A DNA stretch of 64,000 nucleotides from Moorella glycerini (lineage in GTDB: Bacteria > Bacillota > DSM-521 > Neomoorellales > Neomoorellaceae): assembly GCF_009735625.1 (NCBI RefSeq), contig NZ_CP046244.1, forward strand, positions 682,001 through 746,000. Direction: 5' to 3'. The notes under the pieces are model-generated. The model was given only the letters and a program-made list of their open reading frames with translations, did not search any database and was not told where the DNA came from. Shown piece after piece: positions 36,396 to 45,589 of this stretch. Within the stretch, counting starts at the first letter, position 1. Every line of letters begins with the position of its first letter. A program made the position numbers and the translations under genes.

Positions 36396-37274
36396 TTAAT
36401 TACAACAGCCATTGGTAGCGTATTTTTTTTCAAGTTCTTTAATTTCCGGAAGGCCGATAAGCTTGTTAAACTCGCTGAAAGGTAACATTTGATCTAAAAA
36501 ATTCCTGGTAGTACCGCTGGCCTTTAAATTAGCCATAAGATCAATTAAGGCTTTGGCGGCTGTGTAAACTGATGCGGTAGGGAAAATAACTAACCTGTAG
36601 CCCAGTTCTTCCAGTTCTTTAACGGTCAGGAGCGGGGTACGACCGCCTTCTACCATATTAGCCAGGACCGGGACTTTAAAAGAAGAACAGATCTGCTTCA
36701 TCTCGTCCACAGTTTCCGGGGATTCAATGAAGAGCACGTCGGCACCGGCGGCTTCGTAGGCCTTGCCCCTGGCGATGGCCTCTTCCAGGCCCCTGCTGGT
36801 CCGGGCATCCGTCCGGGCGATAATTACCAGGTCGGGGTCGCGCCGGGCTGCTACCGCGGCTTTAATTTTACTCACCATTTCTTCCACGGGTACTACCTGG
36901 CGATCGAGCATATGGCCACATTTCTTCGGTGAAACCTGGTCCTCCAATTGGATGGCCGCCGCCCCGGCCTTCTCATATTCCCGGACTGTACGCATGGTGT
37001 TAATGGCGTTGCCAAAGCCTGTATCGGCGTCGGCAATAACCGGAATGTCGACGGCTGCCGCTGTATTATGGAGCCTGGTTACCATCTCCGTCATGGTAAG
37101 CAGCCCTACATCGGGCTGGCCCAGGTGGCTGGCTGCCTGGCCGTAGCCGGTAAAGTAGACGGCCTCAAAGCCCGCCTGTTGAATAATTTTAGCCGCCAGT
37201 ACATCATGGGCACCTGGTGCTACTAGAATCTGTTTTCTGTTTAATAGCTGCCGTAGCCTAGTTGTAGGTCGCAT
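36396..37274 (-). CDS. dml: 2,3-dimethylmalate lyase (isocitrate lyase/PEP mutase family)
   Basis: 292 residues from the ATG at 37274, preceded by GGGAGAGGAAG. Upstream open frame has no similarity. The family catalytic motif KKCGHM is at residues 117-122 and the metal site DADTGFG at 82-88. In nicotinate fermentation this enzyme cleaves 2,3-dimethylmalate to propionate and pyruvate. Methylisocitrate lyase (PrpB) is the nearest alternative, but no methylcitrate-cycle genes are near. It lies 20 bases before dmdA. Confidence 0.87.
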   Translation of the reverse strand: MRPTTRLRQLLNRKQILVAPGAHDVLAAKIIQQAGFEAVYFTGYGQAASHLGQPDVGLLTMTEMVTRLHNTAAAVDIPVIADADTGFGNAINTMRTVREYEKAGAAAIQLEDQVSPKKCGHMLDRQVVPVEEMVSKIKAAVAARRDPDLVIIARTDARTSRGLEEAIARGKAYEAAGADVLFIESPETVDEMKQICSSFKVPVLANMVEGGRTPLLTVKELEELGYRLVIFPTASVYTAAKALIDLMANLKASGTTRNFLDQMLPFSEFNKLIGLPEIKELEKKYATNGCCN

Positions 37275-37290
37275 CGTTGCTTCCTCTCCC

Positions 37291-38727
37291 TCAATATGCT
37301 TCTTGGTGTAACCCGAAATATTGCTTGGCAAAACGGAGGGTTTCATAGGGGTAGCATGATGCCAGGAGGCCCAGGGAATAAAGTAAATAGTTGCGGTCAA
37401 TGATAATCTCCGGTTCTTCAGGTAGAAGGGAAATGCCCCGGTTGGCCAGGGCCTCCCGCACAATCGCCCTGGCTTCTTCCTCCGGCAGGGCTGTAAAAAT
37501 ACCCCCCACCGCAATGATATATTTAACTGGCCGCAGGTCCCGGCCCATGGGCGTACCGGGAGCGATGCCCATCACCGGGTTATACTCCTGGCTCAGGCAA
37601 CCGGCATGGCGTTTTAAGGCGGTTTCTACGGCTGCTACGGCCAGGCCGCGGTCAAAACAACGCTCTTCTTCATTCCCGGCCAGGGTCTCCGTCTGGCCTT
37701 CCACCCGGCTGCAATAGGCCAGGAGTTCCTGCTCCATCTCTTCGGTAACCGGAAGTTTGGCCCGGAGTAAAACCTGGCGCGGTCCTACTGTTTCTACAAT
37801 ACCCCGGCAGCTGACCCGCAGGCCCAGGTTTCCTTCCACCGTCCGGTAGGCCACCTGTTTTTCATTGGTCAGGATGAGCCCCCTTTCTTCCAGGGGGAGG
37901 CCTTCTAACTGGGGAATAACAGAATGGACATCCGTAGTCGCCCCGCCCAGGTCAATAACTACCAGGTTCCCCAGCCCTTTTTCTTCATAATAGCCGCGGG
38001 CTAGCAGTTCAGCCCCCATGAGGACGGCTCCAGGTGTAGGGATAACCTTGCCCCCGGGAACCAGGCCCTCCAGGTAACGCAGTCCCGGCGCCCGGGTAAT
38101 CTGGCGGATAAACTCCCCGTGAATGGCCTCCCTGGCTGGCTGGACCCGCAGTTCGTGGATGGTGGGCATGACGTTGGCCACCCGCCGGTGCCTGACCCCG
38201 GCGGCTGCCAAAATCTCGGCCGCCCGGGCCTGGGCCTGGCTGTTACCGGCGATAATAACTACTGCCGGGAGCTTTAAATCCGCCAGGAGGCGGGCATTCT
38301 GCCACATGGCGTCGGTATCGCCGCCGTCGGTGCCCCCGGTAAGGAGTACAATGTCCGGCTTAATCTCCAGCAGGACCTCCCGGCGATAGGCCGGGGTATC
38401 CTCTTCGGAAAGGACCTCCAGGACCCTGGCCCCGGCGTTCATGGCCACCTCCAGGGCAGCCTTGGCCGTCACCCGCGGCATATAGCCGATGGCCACCATT
38501 CGTAAGCCCCCGGCGGCACTGCTGGAAGCCAAAACCTGCTGGCCCGCCAGGTCTTGCAACCTGGGGCCTCCCGGTAAACCTTCCAGGGCCTTCTCCAGCC
38601 CCAGGCGGATATCGTGGACCGTCGTCGGCGCCTGGGCGCGGGCCAGCCATTGTAAACGGCCGACCTCCAGCCTGTAAGCATTAACCTTGGTAAAGGTGCT
38701 GCCGACATCAAAGGCTTTTATTTCCAT
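37291..38727 (-). CDS. MutL-family reactivation ATPase for a B12-dependent mutase
   Basis: 478 residues. Actin/Hsp70-like ATPase fold: FDVGSTFTKVNAY at the start, LLTGGTDGGDTDAMWQNA in the middle, VVIDLGGATTDVHSV and IIAVGGIFTALP later. This is the GlmL/MutL family found with glutamate mutase. It is unrelated to the mismatch-repair MutL. Such proteins exchange damaged cobalamin in carbon-skeleton mutases. Its place two genes after the 2-methyleneglutarate mutase implies that Mgm is its client. It ends 16 bases before dml. Confidence 0.88.
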   Translation of the reverse strand: MEIKAFDVGSTFTKVNAYRLEVGRLQWLARAQAPTTVHDIRLGLEKALEGLPGGPRLQDLAGQQVLASSSAAGGLRMVAIGYMPRVTAKAALEVAMNAGARVLEVLSEEDTPAYRREVLLEIKPDIVLLTGGTDGGDTDAMWQNARLLADLKLPAVVIIAGNSQAQARAAEILAAAGVRHRRVANVMPTIHELRVQPAREAIHGEFIRQITRAPGLRYLEGLVPGGKVIPTPGAVLMGAELLARGYYEEKGLGNLVVIDLGGATTDVHSVIPQLEGLPLEERGLILTNEKQVAYRTVEGNLGLRVSCRGIVETVGPRQVLLRAKLPVTEEMEQELLAYCSRVEGQTETLAGNEEERCFDRGLAVAAVETALKRHAGCLSQEYNPVMGIAPGTPMGRDLRPVKYIIAVGGIFTALPEEEARAIVREALANRGISLLPEEPEIIIDRNYLLYSLGLLASCYPYETLRFAKQYFGLHQEAY

Positions 38728-38740
38728 GACCCCTTATCCC

Positions 38741-39895
38741 TCAGGCCTGGATTTTTTCCGGGACCACATAAACATAACCATCCATCAGCCGCCGCGCCGT
38801 GCGGCCGACGGCCGCCCGCGTAAGGGTTACCTCATTCCCCTGGACGGCTGCTGCCACTTCAATGGTAATAACCCCCGCCGGATGGCCGATGCGGATCTCG
38901 CCCTCATGGCGGCGGGAAACTTCATTGACGATGGTCCCGGGAATGGCGGCGGCGGCCCCGGTACAGGTGGTGCCGGTGCCAGCATAGGTTTTATGCATTA
39001 CCTGCATGAACATCAGGCGGGAAACAAAGTCAACGTCTTCGGCCCGGATCAATTTCTGGTCGGTAAAACAACGGTAATCCCTGGGCGGGGCGACGAAGGC
39101 CAGCATGGGGAAGGCCGGGATGCGCCGGCTGGCGTCTTCCGGAGTTGCGGCCAGGCCCATGGCGCAGGCCCCCAGGGCGCGGATTTTCTCCAGCAACCCC
39201 AGGAGGTCGGGCCGGCTGTCAACCTCGGCCGGAGATTCCGTCCCCGTAAGTCCTAGATCACTCGCCCGGACAAAGACCATGGGATTGGCCGCGTCTACCA
39301 GGGAGACCTCCAGGCGGCCGTAACCGGGGACATCCAGGACATCGACCGGCCGCCCCGTCGGTAAAAGCCTGCCGGTGGCCGCCCCGGCCGTCCCGGCAAA
39401 GTCGAGCATGATTTTCGCACCCGTTCCGGGAACCCCGTCGATTTTATAATCCCCCGTTACCCTGGCTTTACCGTTTTGGACCGGCACCTCGGCGACGATA
39501 ATTTTACCGGTGTTGGTATTGTGAATGCGGACGTAAGTTACCGGTTCCTGGGCGCGTACCAGACCCTCGTCAATGGCAAAGGGACCTACAGCCGCCGAGA
39601 TATTGCCGCAGTTACCGGAGTAGTCGATCAAAGGCTCCTTGATGCTTACCTGGCCAAAAGTATAATCAATATCGGCGTCAGGCCGGGAGGAAGGGCCAAT
39701 TATAGCCAGTTTGCTGGTCAGGGGATCGGCCCCGCCCAGGCCGTCAATCTGGCGCACATCAGGACTGCCGAAAATAGCCAGGATCATCCGGTCCCTTAAA
39801 ACCCGATCGCGGGGCAAATCATTTTCATGTAAAAATATGCCCTTGCTGGTCCCCCCGCGTAAGATGGCACAGCGCACGCGCAGCATCTCACTCAT
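38741..39895 (-). CDS. mii: 3-methylitaconate delta-isomerase (PrpF family)
   Basis: 384 residues, PrpF/diaminopimelate-epimerase-like fold. Landmarks: [33 protein letters not shown] and [17 protein letters not shown] near the C-terminus. It shifts the double bond of 3-methylitaconate to give 2,3-dimethylmaleate without cofactor. It overlaps mgm by eight bases and sits 13 bases before the reactivase gene. PrpF (aconitate isomerase) is the close relative, but the operon context fits Mii. Confidence 0.88.
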   Translation of the reverse strand: MSEMLRVRCAILRGGTSKGIFLHENDLPRDRVLRDRMILAIFGSPDVRQIDGLGGADPLTSKLAIIGPSSRPDADIDYTFGQVSIKEPLIDYSGNCGNISAAVGPFAIDEGLVRAQEPVTYVRIHNTNTGKIIVAEVPVQNGKARVTGDYKIDGVPGTGAKIMLDFAGTAGAATGRLLPTGRPVDVLDVPGYGRLEVSLVDAANPMVFVRASDLGLTGTESPAEVDSRPDLLGLLEKIRALGACAMGLAATPEDASRRIPAFPMLAFVAPPRDYRCFTDQKLIRAEDVDFVSRLMFMQVMHKTYAGTGTTCTGAAAAIPGTIVNEVSRRHEGEIRIGHPAGVITIEVAAAVQGNEVTLTRAAVGRTARRLMDGYVYVVPEKIQA

Positions 39896-41741
39896 TACCC
39901 ATAACCTCCTTTAAATGGGCCCGGACCCAGGCTACCGGTTCCTGGGGATCGGTCCCCGGGCCGAAAAAGGCGTCCACGCCGATAAATTCCGGTCCTTCAG
40001 TTTTGATTTTTGCTTCCAGTTCTGCGTGTTCCTCCTCTTTTTCGGCGATCCGCCCGCCGGCTATTACCAGGACTTTATCCCTCAATCCCAGTTCCTTCAA
40101 GCGCTTGTCCAGGCGGGGAAACAGGGTGATACCCAGGCCCAGGAGGTTGCTCACGCCGACTACCTGCGCCTTGCTCTCAGCGACGACTTCCGCCACCGTC
40201 TCCGGTAAATTCATGCCCCGCATGTAGATCACTTCAAAGCCGGCCTGCTGGAAAGCCTCCCGGACCAGGTTAATACCTATAACGTGGGCATCGGCCCCCA
40301 CTGTAGCCAGGACAACTTTAGCTTTTTCCGTAACCGGCGGTTCCGGAGTAATGGAGACTTCCTCCCTGGTAAAATCAAGATATTTAGGATCGATCATGGC
40401 CGGCCCGTAGCCGGGCACGTAACGGCGAATGCCGTCCCGGTCGCGGTGGGTTTTGACGGCCCGTTTCAAATCCCAGCCCCCGGCCCGGGGAGCGTCCAGT
40501 ATTCCCTGCTTGCCGGCAGTTACTATCTTTTCGATTAGCTCATCCGGTTCATAGCGGCGCCAGAAGGCGGCCGTTATATCCTCAGGTGCGGGCAGGGATT
40601 TTAAGCCCAGGGTAGCCGCCAGGATGGCCATGGCCTCAGTTAAAATGATTTCTTCCCGCCGGTCGATGGCCGGGTCGTTAATGGTGATGGAAGCCATGTT
40701 TTCAAAGATGTTCTGGGTGGCCCAGATGGCATGACCCATGGATTTTCCCGTAGGGATGCCTACCGATTCCGCCGCCTTGGGCCGGTAGAAATTGGCCCCG
40801 CCAAGCCTGGCCGCGATGGCCATCCGGGCGAAGTGCCCCTGCTCGGCGATTAAATCCGGGGGCGGGTTCTGGAAAGTCTCCGGCACGACGATAAGGGCTT
40901 CGCTCCACATAACCCGCCGGAAGGCGCGGATAGCAGCCAGGTCGGCCAGGAGGTTGATACCGGCGACGTTCATTTGCAGGGCGGCCAGTTCCCGCGGTAA
41001 ACCGGCCAGGACGGCCAGGCCTTCCGCCAGGAGGCAGCCGGCCAGGCCGGCACCGTCGGTACCGCCGATATTGTTCAGGTGCTTGTGGGACTCTATCTGA
41101 ACATAGATATTGTTTTCAGCGCAAATTTCCAGGGCCTTAAAGCCATTTTTTACTTTGGTTTTATAATCATGGATGCCCCGGCCGCCAAAGTGGACGTGGA
41201 TGACCGGCCCTATGTCCGTCCCGTCAAAACCGGCAATAAAGGCATTCAAAATGGATAGGTGCGGCGTATCACCGGTTGCGTTAATGCGTATGGGGTGAAC
41301 GGCGCCCCCGCCCATCTGAACAAATTCCCGCTCCCCTTTCGGCGTAATGCCGCCTTTTCCCCGCGACTGCTCGATCAACTCCGCCCCGTCCAGGGGATCG
41401 ATATGGCGAGTAGCCTCGGAATGGACAAAATGGAAGAGCTTGATGCCCAGTTGATCGGCAATGGCATACATGTCTCGGGACTGCTCCATGGTCTCGGCCG
41501 CGGTATTGCGTCCCAGGATGGGATTCTGGACCGGTATCCCGGTACGGGCGGCCTGGCGCGCCAGTTCGGTCAGGCGATGCCCGCCCCGGACCACGCCAGC
41601 CACCTCTCGTGGATAAGGCGCCGGTAGCCCCTTAACGGAACCGTCGGGGCCTACGTCAGGCATGGTAACGTCAAAAATCCTGGCATAGGCCCGCACTCTA
41701 TCAATATCTTCGCAAATAATCTTCTGGGTTTTTTCTTGCAT
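39888..41741 (-). CDS. mgm: 2-methyleneglutarate mutase (adenosylcobalamin-dependent)
   Basis: 617 residues. The N-terminal 450 residues form the mutase barrel ([60 protein letters not shown]). The C-terminal B12-binding domain has the base-off motif DAHVIG (Asp484, His486, Gly489), GVSNLLGL and AGGRI. It interconverts 2-methyleneglutarate and (R)-3-methylitaconate by a radical mechanism. The family is related to lysine 5,6-aminomutase and to the glutamate-mutase group. It starts 25 bases after hmd. Confidence 0.92.
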   Translation of the reverse strand: MQEKTQKIICEDIDRVRAYARIFDVTMPDVGPDGSVKGLPAPYPREVAGVVRGGHRLTELARQAARTGIPVQNPILGRNTAAETMEQSRDMYAIADQLGIKLFHFVHSEATRHIDPLDGAELIEQSRGKGGITPKGEREFVQMGGGAVHPIRINATGDTPHLSILNAFIAGFDGTDIGPVIHVHFGGRGIHDYKTKVKNGFKALEICAENNIYVQIESHKHLNNIGGTDGAGLAGCLLAEGLAVLAGLPRELAALQMNVAGINLLADLAAIRAFRRVMWSEALIVVPETFQNPPPDLIAEQGHFARMAIAARLGGANFYRPKAAESVGIPTGKSMGHAIWATQNIFENMASITINDPAIDRREEIILTEAMAILAATLGLKSLPAPEDITAAFWRRYEPDELIEKIVTAGKQGILDAPRAGGWDLKRAVKTHRDRDGIRRYVPGYGPAMIDPKYLDFTREEVSITPEPPVTEKAKVVLATVGADAHVIGINLVREAFQQAGFEVIYMRGMNLPETVAEVVAESKAQVVGVSNLLGLGITLFPRLDKRLKELGLRDKVLVIAGGRIAEKEEEHAELEAKIKTEGPEFIGVDAFFGPGTDPQEPVAWVRAHLKEVMGNE

Positions 41742-41766
41742 AGCTTTCGCTCCCGTTTGTAATTAC

Positions 41767-43200
41767 TTATGGTACAATAGCAATACCCAATTTTTGAGCT
41801 GCCGCCAGGGCCGCTTCCCGGGAAGGGACGGCGTCAATCAAGGCCAGGCGGCCGCCCCCGCGGTTACGAGCATCAACCATTACCCGGCCCGCGCTGGTCT
41901 CTAGCGTCACCCGCTGGAGCTGCGGTTCCCGGGCTTCTTTAATCTCTACTTCAATACCCAACCGGGGGAGTTCTTCCATTACGCGACGGTAGCTCTGGCT
42001 GTCGGCCGTGCTGGAACCGTAGATAGCTCCCATTAGAATGCCGGGCACGTTGATTGCCCGCCGGGCAAAAAGCTCCGGGTAGAGTTCAATAATCACTTTT
42101 TTAATCTCGCCCTGCGCTAACGCATGGGCTATCCGGGCGGTATTGGTGGGAGAACCGACGGCCTGGCTGCTACCGCCCACTACTACCTCGCCAAAGGGTT
42201 CGGTAACGGGATTGGCCAGCTCGGCCAGCCGGCTGACTTCCTCCCGGGCCCGGGTGGCGATGGTAGCCTGCCTTTGTTTTTCTTCTTCTTTGACCTGCTC
42301 CTCGATATAGCGGTCGACCCTGGGGTCGCTCTTAAAATAGGCTTCCATATAACTTATAACTTCCGGCACTATATATTGCGCTGATACCTGGTGAGCCCTG
42401 GCAGCCAGGGCCAGCATTACATCTACGGGAACATTGACCGGTATAGAGGTCTTGAGGGCCAGCCCGGCGGCCAGCTGCCCCAGCATCAGCGCGCCGCCGA
42501 TATGGGTGGCGCACAGGCCCGGGACCATTACCCTGGGAGTGCAGGGGACACTTATGGTTGGCGACAGGGCCAGGACTACAGCCCGCTCCACCTCCCGCGG
42601 GCCGCCCCCGGCCAGTTCCACCAGGGCCGCGGCCGTACCGCTGGCGCCGGCGCCCAGACCCTCCATGTTACATCCGGTAGTCGTCTTGCCGGCCCGGAAA
42701 AAAGTACCGACCCGGAGCATTACAGCCACAGCCGGCCATACCTCTTCCCGCGGGTATGCCTCCAACATGGCCGCCGTCAGGCCGCTGAAGACACAGGCGT
42801 CACCGGTTCCGGCGCAGGGGGCCAGGCCCACCAGGTGGTTGCCCACCTGGGCCGCCAGGGTAAGGCTAACGGCCCGGTCGAGGAACGCATCGCCGGTAAT
42901 TTGGCCCGGTTGCCGGGTTAGCTCATGGCCGACCCGGCCCAAAAGAAAGCTCTGGCTGTCCCGGTCCATCCCCAGCCGGACGGCTTCCAGGTTGTGGTCA
43001 AAGGCTTTCTCTATCCTGGCCAGCACTTCCTCCGGGGTAAGGTGCTGGCAAAAGCAGGCTTCGGCCACCACTGCTTCGCCCACCCTGGCTGTACATGCCT
43101 CCGCCAGGTGAAAAAGGTCGCCAAGGGTCAAGGGTGCCGTTGGCTGTGTGCGGCTGGCTAAACAGTCTACCAGGGCCTGAATTTTATCCCTGCGGATCAT
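41767..43200 (-). CDS. hmd: 2-(hydroxymethyl)glutarate dehydratase, fused subunits (L-serine-dehydratase family)
   Basis: 477 residues. Residues 1-280 match the alpha part of iron-sulfur L-serine dehydratases, with candidate cluster cysteines 129 (LAPCAGTGD), 177 (TGCNMEGLGAG) and 220 (VPCTPR). Residues about 320-477 match the beta part (GGSSQAVGSPTNTARIAHALAQG; MGAIYGSSTAD). A Glu/Lys/Gln-rich linker joins them. The substrate in this operon is 2-hydroxymethylglutarate, dehydrated to 2-methyleneglutarate. The start overlaps the 3' end of hgd by 17 bases. The alpha-then-beta fusion is the reverse of SdaA-type single-chain enzymes. Confidence 0.87.
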   Translation of the reverse strand: MIRRDKIQALVDCLASRTQPTAPLTLGDLFHLAEACTARVGEAVVAEACFCQHLTPEEVLARIEKAFDHNLEAVRLGMDRDSQSFLLGRVGHELTRQPGQITGDAFLDRAVSLTLAAQVGNHLVGLAPCAGTGDACVFSGLTAAMLEAYPREEVWPAVAVMLRVGTFFRAGKTTTGCNMEGLGAGASGTAAALVELAGGGPREVERAVVLALSPTISVPCTPRVMVPGLCATHIGGALMLGQLAAGLALKTSIPVNVPVDVMLALAARAHQVSAQYIVPEVISYMEAYFKSDPRVDRYIEEQVKEEEKQRQATIATRAREEVSRLAELANPVTEPFGEVVVGGSSQAVGSPTNTARIAHALAQGEIKKVIIELYPELFARRAINVPGILMGAIYGSSTADSQSYRRVMEELPRLGIEVEIKEAREPQLQRVTLETSAGRVMVDARNRGGGRLALIDAVPSREAALAAAQKLGIAIVP

Positions 43201-44083
43201 AACGTACCTCCGCTCCCGTCGCTTCTTCCCAGACCTTGATGACGGCGGCTATATCCTGGCCCCCCAGGCCCCGGGCACGGGCCAGGGCAAATACCTGGCG
43301 CGCTAGGCTGCCGAGCATCAGGGGGACATCATTTTCCCTGGCGGTCTGCAGGGCCAGGTCCAGGTCCTTGGCCTGGAGGTCGATGGCAAAACCCGGCTCG
43401 AAGCGGCCCGGCAGGATAAAATTGGGGACCTTGGCCTTGAAGGCGTAGCTCTGGCCGGAGCTGTTGCCGATAATCTCCAGCATAACTTCTGGTTTCAGGC
43501 CTGCTTTAATTCCCAGCACCAGGGCCTCGGCCACGGCGGCCATATTAATTCCCAGCAGCAGGTTGTTGACTATTTTCACGGCGTCCCCGGCGCCGACATC
43601 GCCGACGTGGTAGATTTTCTCACCCATGCACTCCAGGACCGGCTTGACTTTCAAAAAATCCTCCCTGGAGCCGCCTGCCATGATTGTCAGTTTACCAGCC
43701 GCGGCTCCCGTGACACCTCCCGATACCGGGGCGTCCAGGTAGGCTACCTGCTTTTGGGCGGCCAGGGCCGCCATCTTGCGGCTGTCACCGGGACCGACAC
43801 TGCTCATGTCAACGACCACCAGTCCCGGCCGCGCACCGGCCAGGACACCGTTTTCTCCCGTCATGACGCTGGCAACAATGGCGGCGTTGGGCAGCATGGT
43901 GATTAAAACCTCTACCTGCCCGGCCACTGCCGCCGGTGTTGCGCCTGCCCGGGCTCCCGCTTTTACTAATTCATCGACGGCTGCCGGGATTACGTCATTA
44001 ACTACCAGTTCGTGACCCTTTTTGATCAGGTTCAGGGCCATGGGCCGGCCCATGTTACCCAGGCCGATAAAACCCACACGCAT
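43184..44083 (-). CDS. hgd: 2-(hydroxymethyl)glutarate dehydrogenase
   Basis: 299 residues, beta-hydroxyacid dehydrogenase family. NAD site GFIGLGNMGRPMALNLIKKG at the start, substrate loop DAPVSGGVTGAAAGKLTIMAGG, catalytic Lys in GDAVKIVNNLLL. In nicotinate fermentation it reduces 2-formylglutarate to 2-hydroxymethylglutarate with NADH. Family relatives (3-hydroxyisobutyrate or tartronate semialdehyde enzymes) act on similar substrates, and the operon decides the call. Confidence 0.9.
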   Translation of the reverse strand: MRVGFIGLGNMGRPMALNLIKKGHELVVNDVIPAAVDELVKAGARAGATPAAVAGQVEVLITMLPNAAIVASVMTGENGVLAGARPGLVVVDMSSVGPGDSRKMAALAAQKQVAYLDAPVSGGVTGAAAGKLTIMAGGSREDFLKVKPVLECMGEKIYHVGDVGAGDAVKIVNNLLLGINMAAVAEALVLGIKAGLKPEVMLEIIGNSSGQSYAFKAKVPNFILPGRFEPGFAIDLQAKDLDLALQTARENDVPLMLGSLARQVFALARARGLGGQDIAAVIKVWEEATGAEVRYDPQG

Positions 44084-44150
44084 TGCCGTTCCTCCTCACC
44101 GTTCCCCTTTAGCGAGGGGCGGCAGGTTTCCCTGCCGCCTGCTTAAAGAC

Positions 44151-44729
44151 TTACCTCAAGCCATCTTCACCCTTGATCTCTTCTTTCTTTAGACCACCAA
44201 TACGCGGCAAGGGCCGGCCCGCATCGGTAACCACCAGAGCCACCAGGATCTCGTCAGCCCGGGGTGCATCCGTAACCCTCACTTCCATGGCGTCGTAGTG
44301 GCTGCGGACAAAGGCGGCATTTTTAAAATGCAGGGGGACGTCGATGGGCGTGCCCATGCCGCCCCGTTTCTTGGCCGAGGGGATGATGGCCTTGCCTTCA
44401 AAGACGGCCGCCCGGAAGGGTTTGCCGAGTTTGGGATGCAGAATGGCGGCCGCATGTTCCAGTTCCCCGTTCTCGCCGACAATGGCGGCTTTGCCGTAAC
44501 TCTCGACTTCCTTGGGGTCAATTCCCAGGGCGGCTACTGCTCTCTGGCCCAGCAAACCGCCCAGTTCTTCGCCGATATCCATTAATTCCGTCAGGTCTTC
44601 CTGGTATCTGCCGGCAAAGGGGTTCTTAATCACGGCAACAGCCGCTGCCTTGCGAACCGGTTTGGCCAGGCTTTTCTCCCCTTCAATCAAGGTTTCTTCA
44701 ACAATGGTGACCAGTTTGCGGATTTCCAT
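44151..44729 (-). CDS. AmS-like 'amino acid synthesis' family protein (PF06684 type)
   Basis: 192 residues from the ATG at 44729 (GGGGG upstream; a TTG two codons earlier is also in frame). It reads MEIRKLVTIVEETLIEGEK... VAVIKNPFAGRYQEDLTELMDIGEELG, then YGKAAIVGENGELEHAAAILHPKLGKPFRAAV and a Gly-rich middle (KKRGGMGTPIDVPLHFKNAAFVRSHYDAM). I recognise it as the poorly characterised amino-acid-synthesis family. It lies between the UPF0280 gene and hgd, so it likely acts in this pathway. The step is unknown; hydrolysis or ring-intermediate handling is only a guess. Confidence 0.75.
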   Translation of the reverse strand: MEIRKLVTIVEETLIEGEKSLAKPVRKAAAVAVIKNPFAGRYQEDLTELMDIGEELGGLLGQRAVAALGIDPKEVESYGKAAIVGENGELEHAAAILHPKLGKPFRAAVFEGKAIIPSAKKRGGMGTPIDVPLHFKNAAFVRSHYDAMEVRVTDAPRADEILVALVVTDAGRPLPRIGGLKKEEIKGEDGLR

Positions 44730-44752
44730 TAGCAATACCCCCTGATAACGAT

Positions 44753-45589
44753 TTATTTAATTGGATGGACCAGGCCCTCCGGGTACTGACGCATGAAACC
44801 GTTGAGGTATACTACCACCCCCAGGAGGACCCCGGCCTCTACCAATCGCCGCCCTGTTTCTATTCCCCTTTCCAGGGCTGCGGTTTGTAATTCTTCCGGC
44901 AGGGGACCGACGGCCGTGGTCACCAGGAGTTCCGGGATATCGGTGTCCGGATCGAGCTCCCGCGCCGGCCGGCGCTGGATCAACGGGGTATCTACATTCA
45001 CCGCGTTTCCCAGGACGGTGGCACAGGCGTCGGCAACCGCCGCCGAAGAAGCGACAGCCACGGCCGCATCGGCAATGCCCAGGGTAAAGCTGCGCCCGCC
45101 CCGGCCGCTGGTGGCCACGCCGCCGATATGATCCCCCGGCCTGATGTCCAGGTAATGGGTTGGCGGCGCCCCCAGGCGCGGGGCGATGCCGACCCGGGTC
45201 TTCTCACCCCTGCCGAGGCGGATGGCGATATCGCCGCCGTTATTGACCAGGACTTTGGTCGCCCCCTGTTTTACCAGGTAATCGCCAACCAGTTCCGCCA
45301 TGGTACCGGCGACCGCTGCCATGGGGGTAAGATCCGGATCACCTGCGGTTTTAACGGCGGCATACATCCTGTCCAGGACCCGCGGCCAGCCTCCGGGATT
45401 GGTAAGCAGGGGCCAGGGCTTCCGGGCGATGGGCAGGTAGCGTTTTAAATCCTCCAGCCATCCTGTTACCAGTCCTTCCAGCCGGTGCCATTCCCGTCCC
45501 AGAGGCTGCCCCCGGCGTTCAGCCATAACGCTCATCTGCACCGGGCCTATATCCAGCAGAGCGCGAAAGGGGTCCAGCAATTGGAACAT
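44753..45589 (-). CDS. UPF0280-family protein (ApbE-like fold)
   Basis: 278 residues. Matches the UPF0280 pattern: GPVQMSVMAERRGQ near the start, LVNNGGDIAIRL, and HIGGVATSGRGGRSFTLGIADAAVAVASSAAVADACATVLGNAV. The family is distantly related to ApbE flavin transferases. Its ATG overlaps the hnr stop, so it is coupled to the 6-hydroxynicotinate reductase gene. It may mature or modify Hnr, for example by flavin attachment, which is an inference from fold and position only. Confidence 0.8.
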   Translation of the reverse strand: MFQLLDPFRALLDIGPVQMSVMAERRGQPLGREWHRLEGLVTGWLEDLKRYLPIARKPWPLLTNPGGWPRVLDRMYAAVKTAGDPDLTPMAAVAGTMAELVGDYLVKQGATKVLVNNGGDIAIRLGRGEKTRVGIAPRLGAPPTHYLDIRPGDHIGGVATSGRGGRSFTLGIADAAVAVASSAAVADACATVLGNAVNVDTPLIQRRPARELDPDTDIPELLVTTAVGPLPEELQTAALERGIETGRRLVEAGVLLGVVVYLNGFMRQYPEGLVHPIK

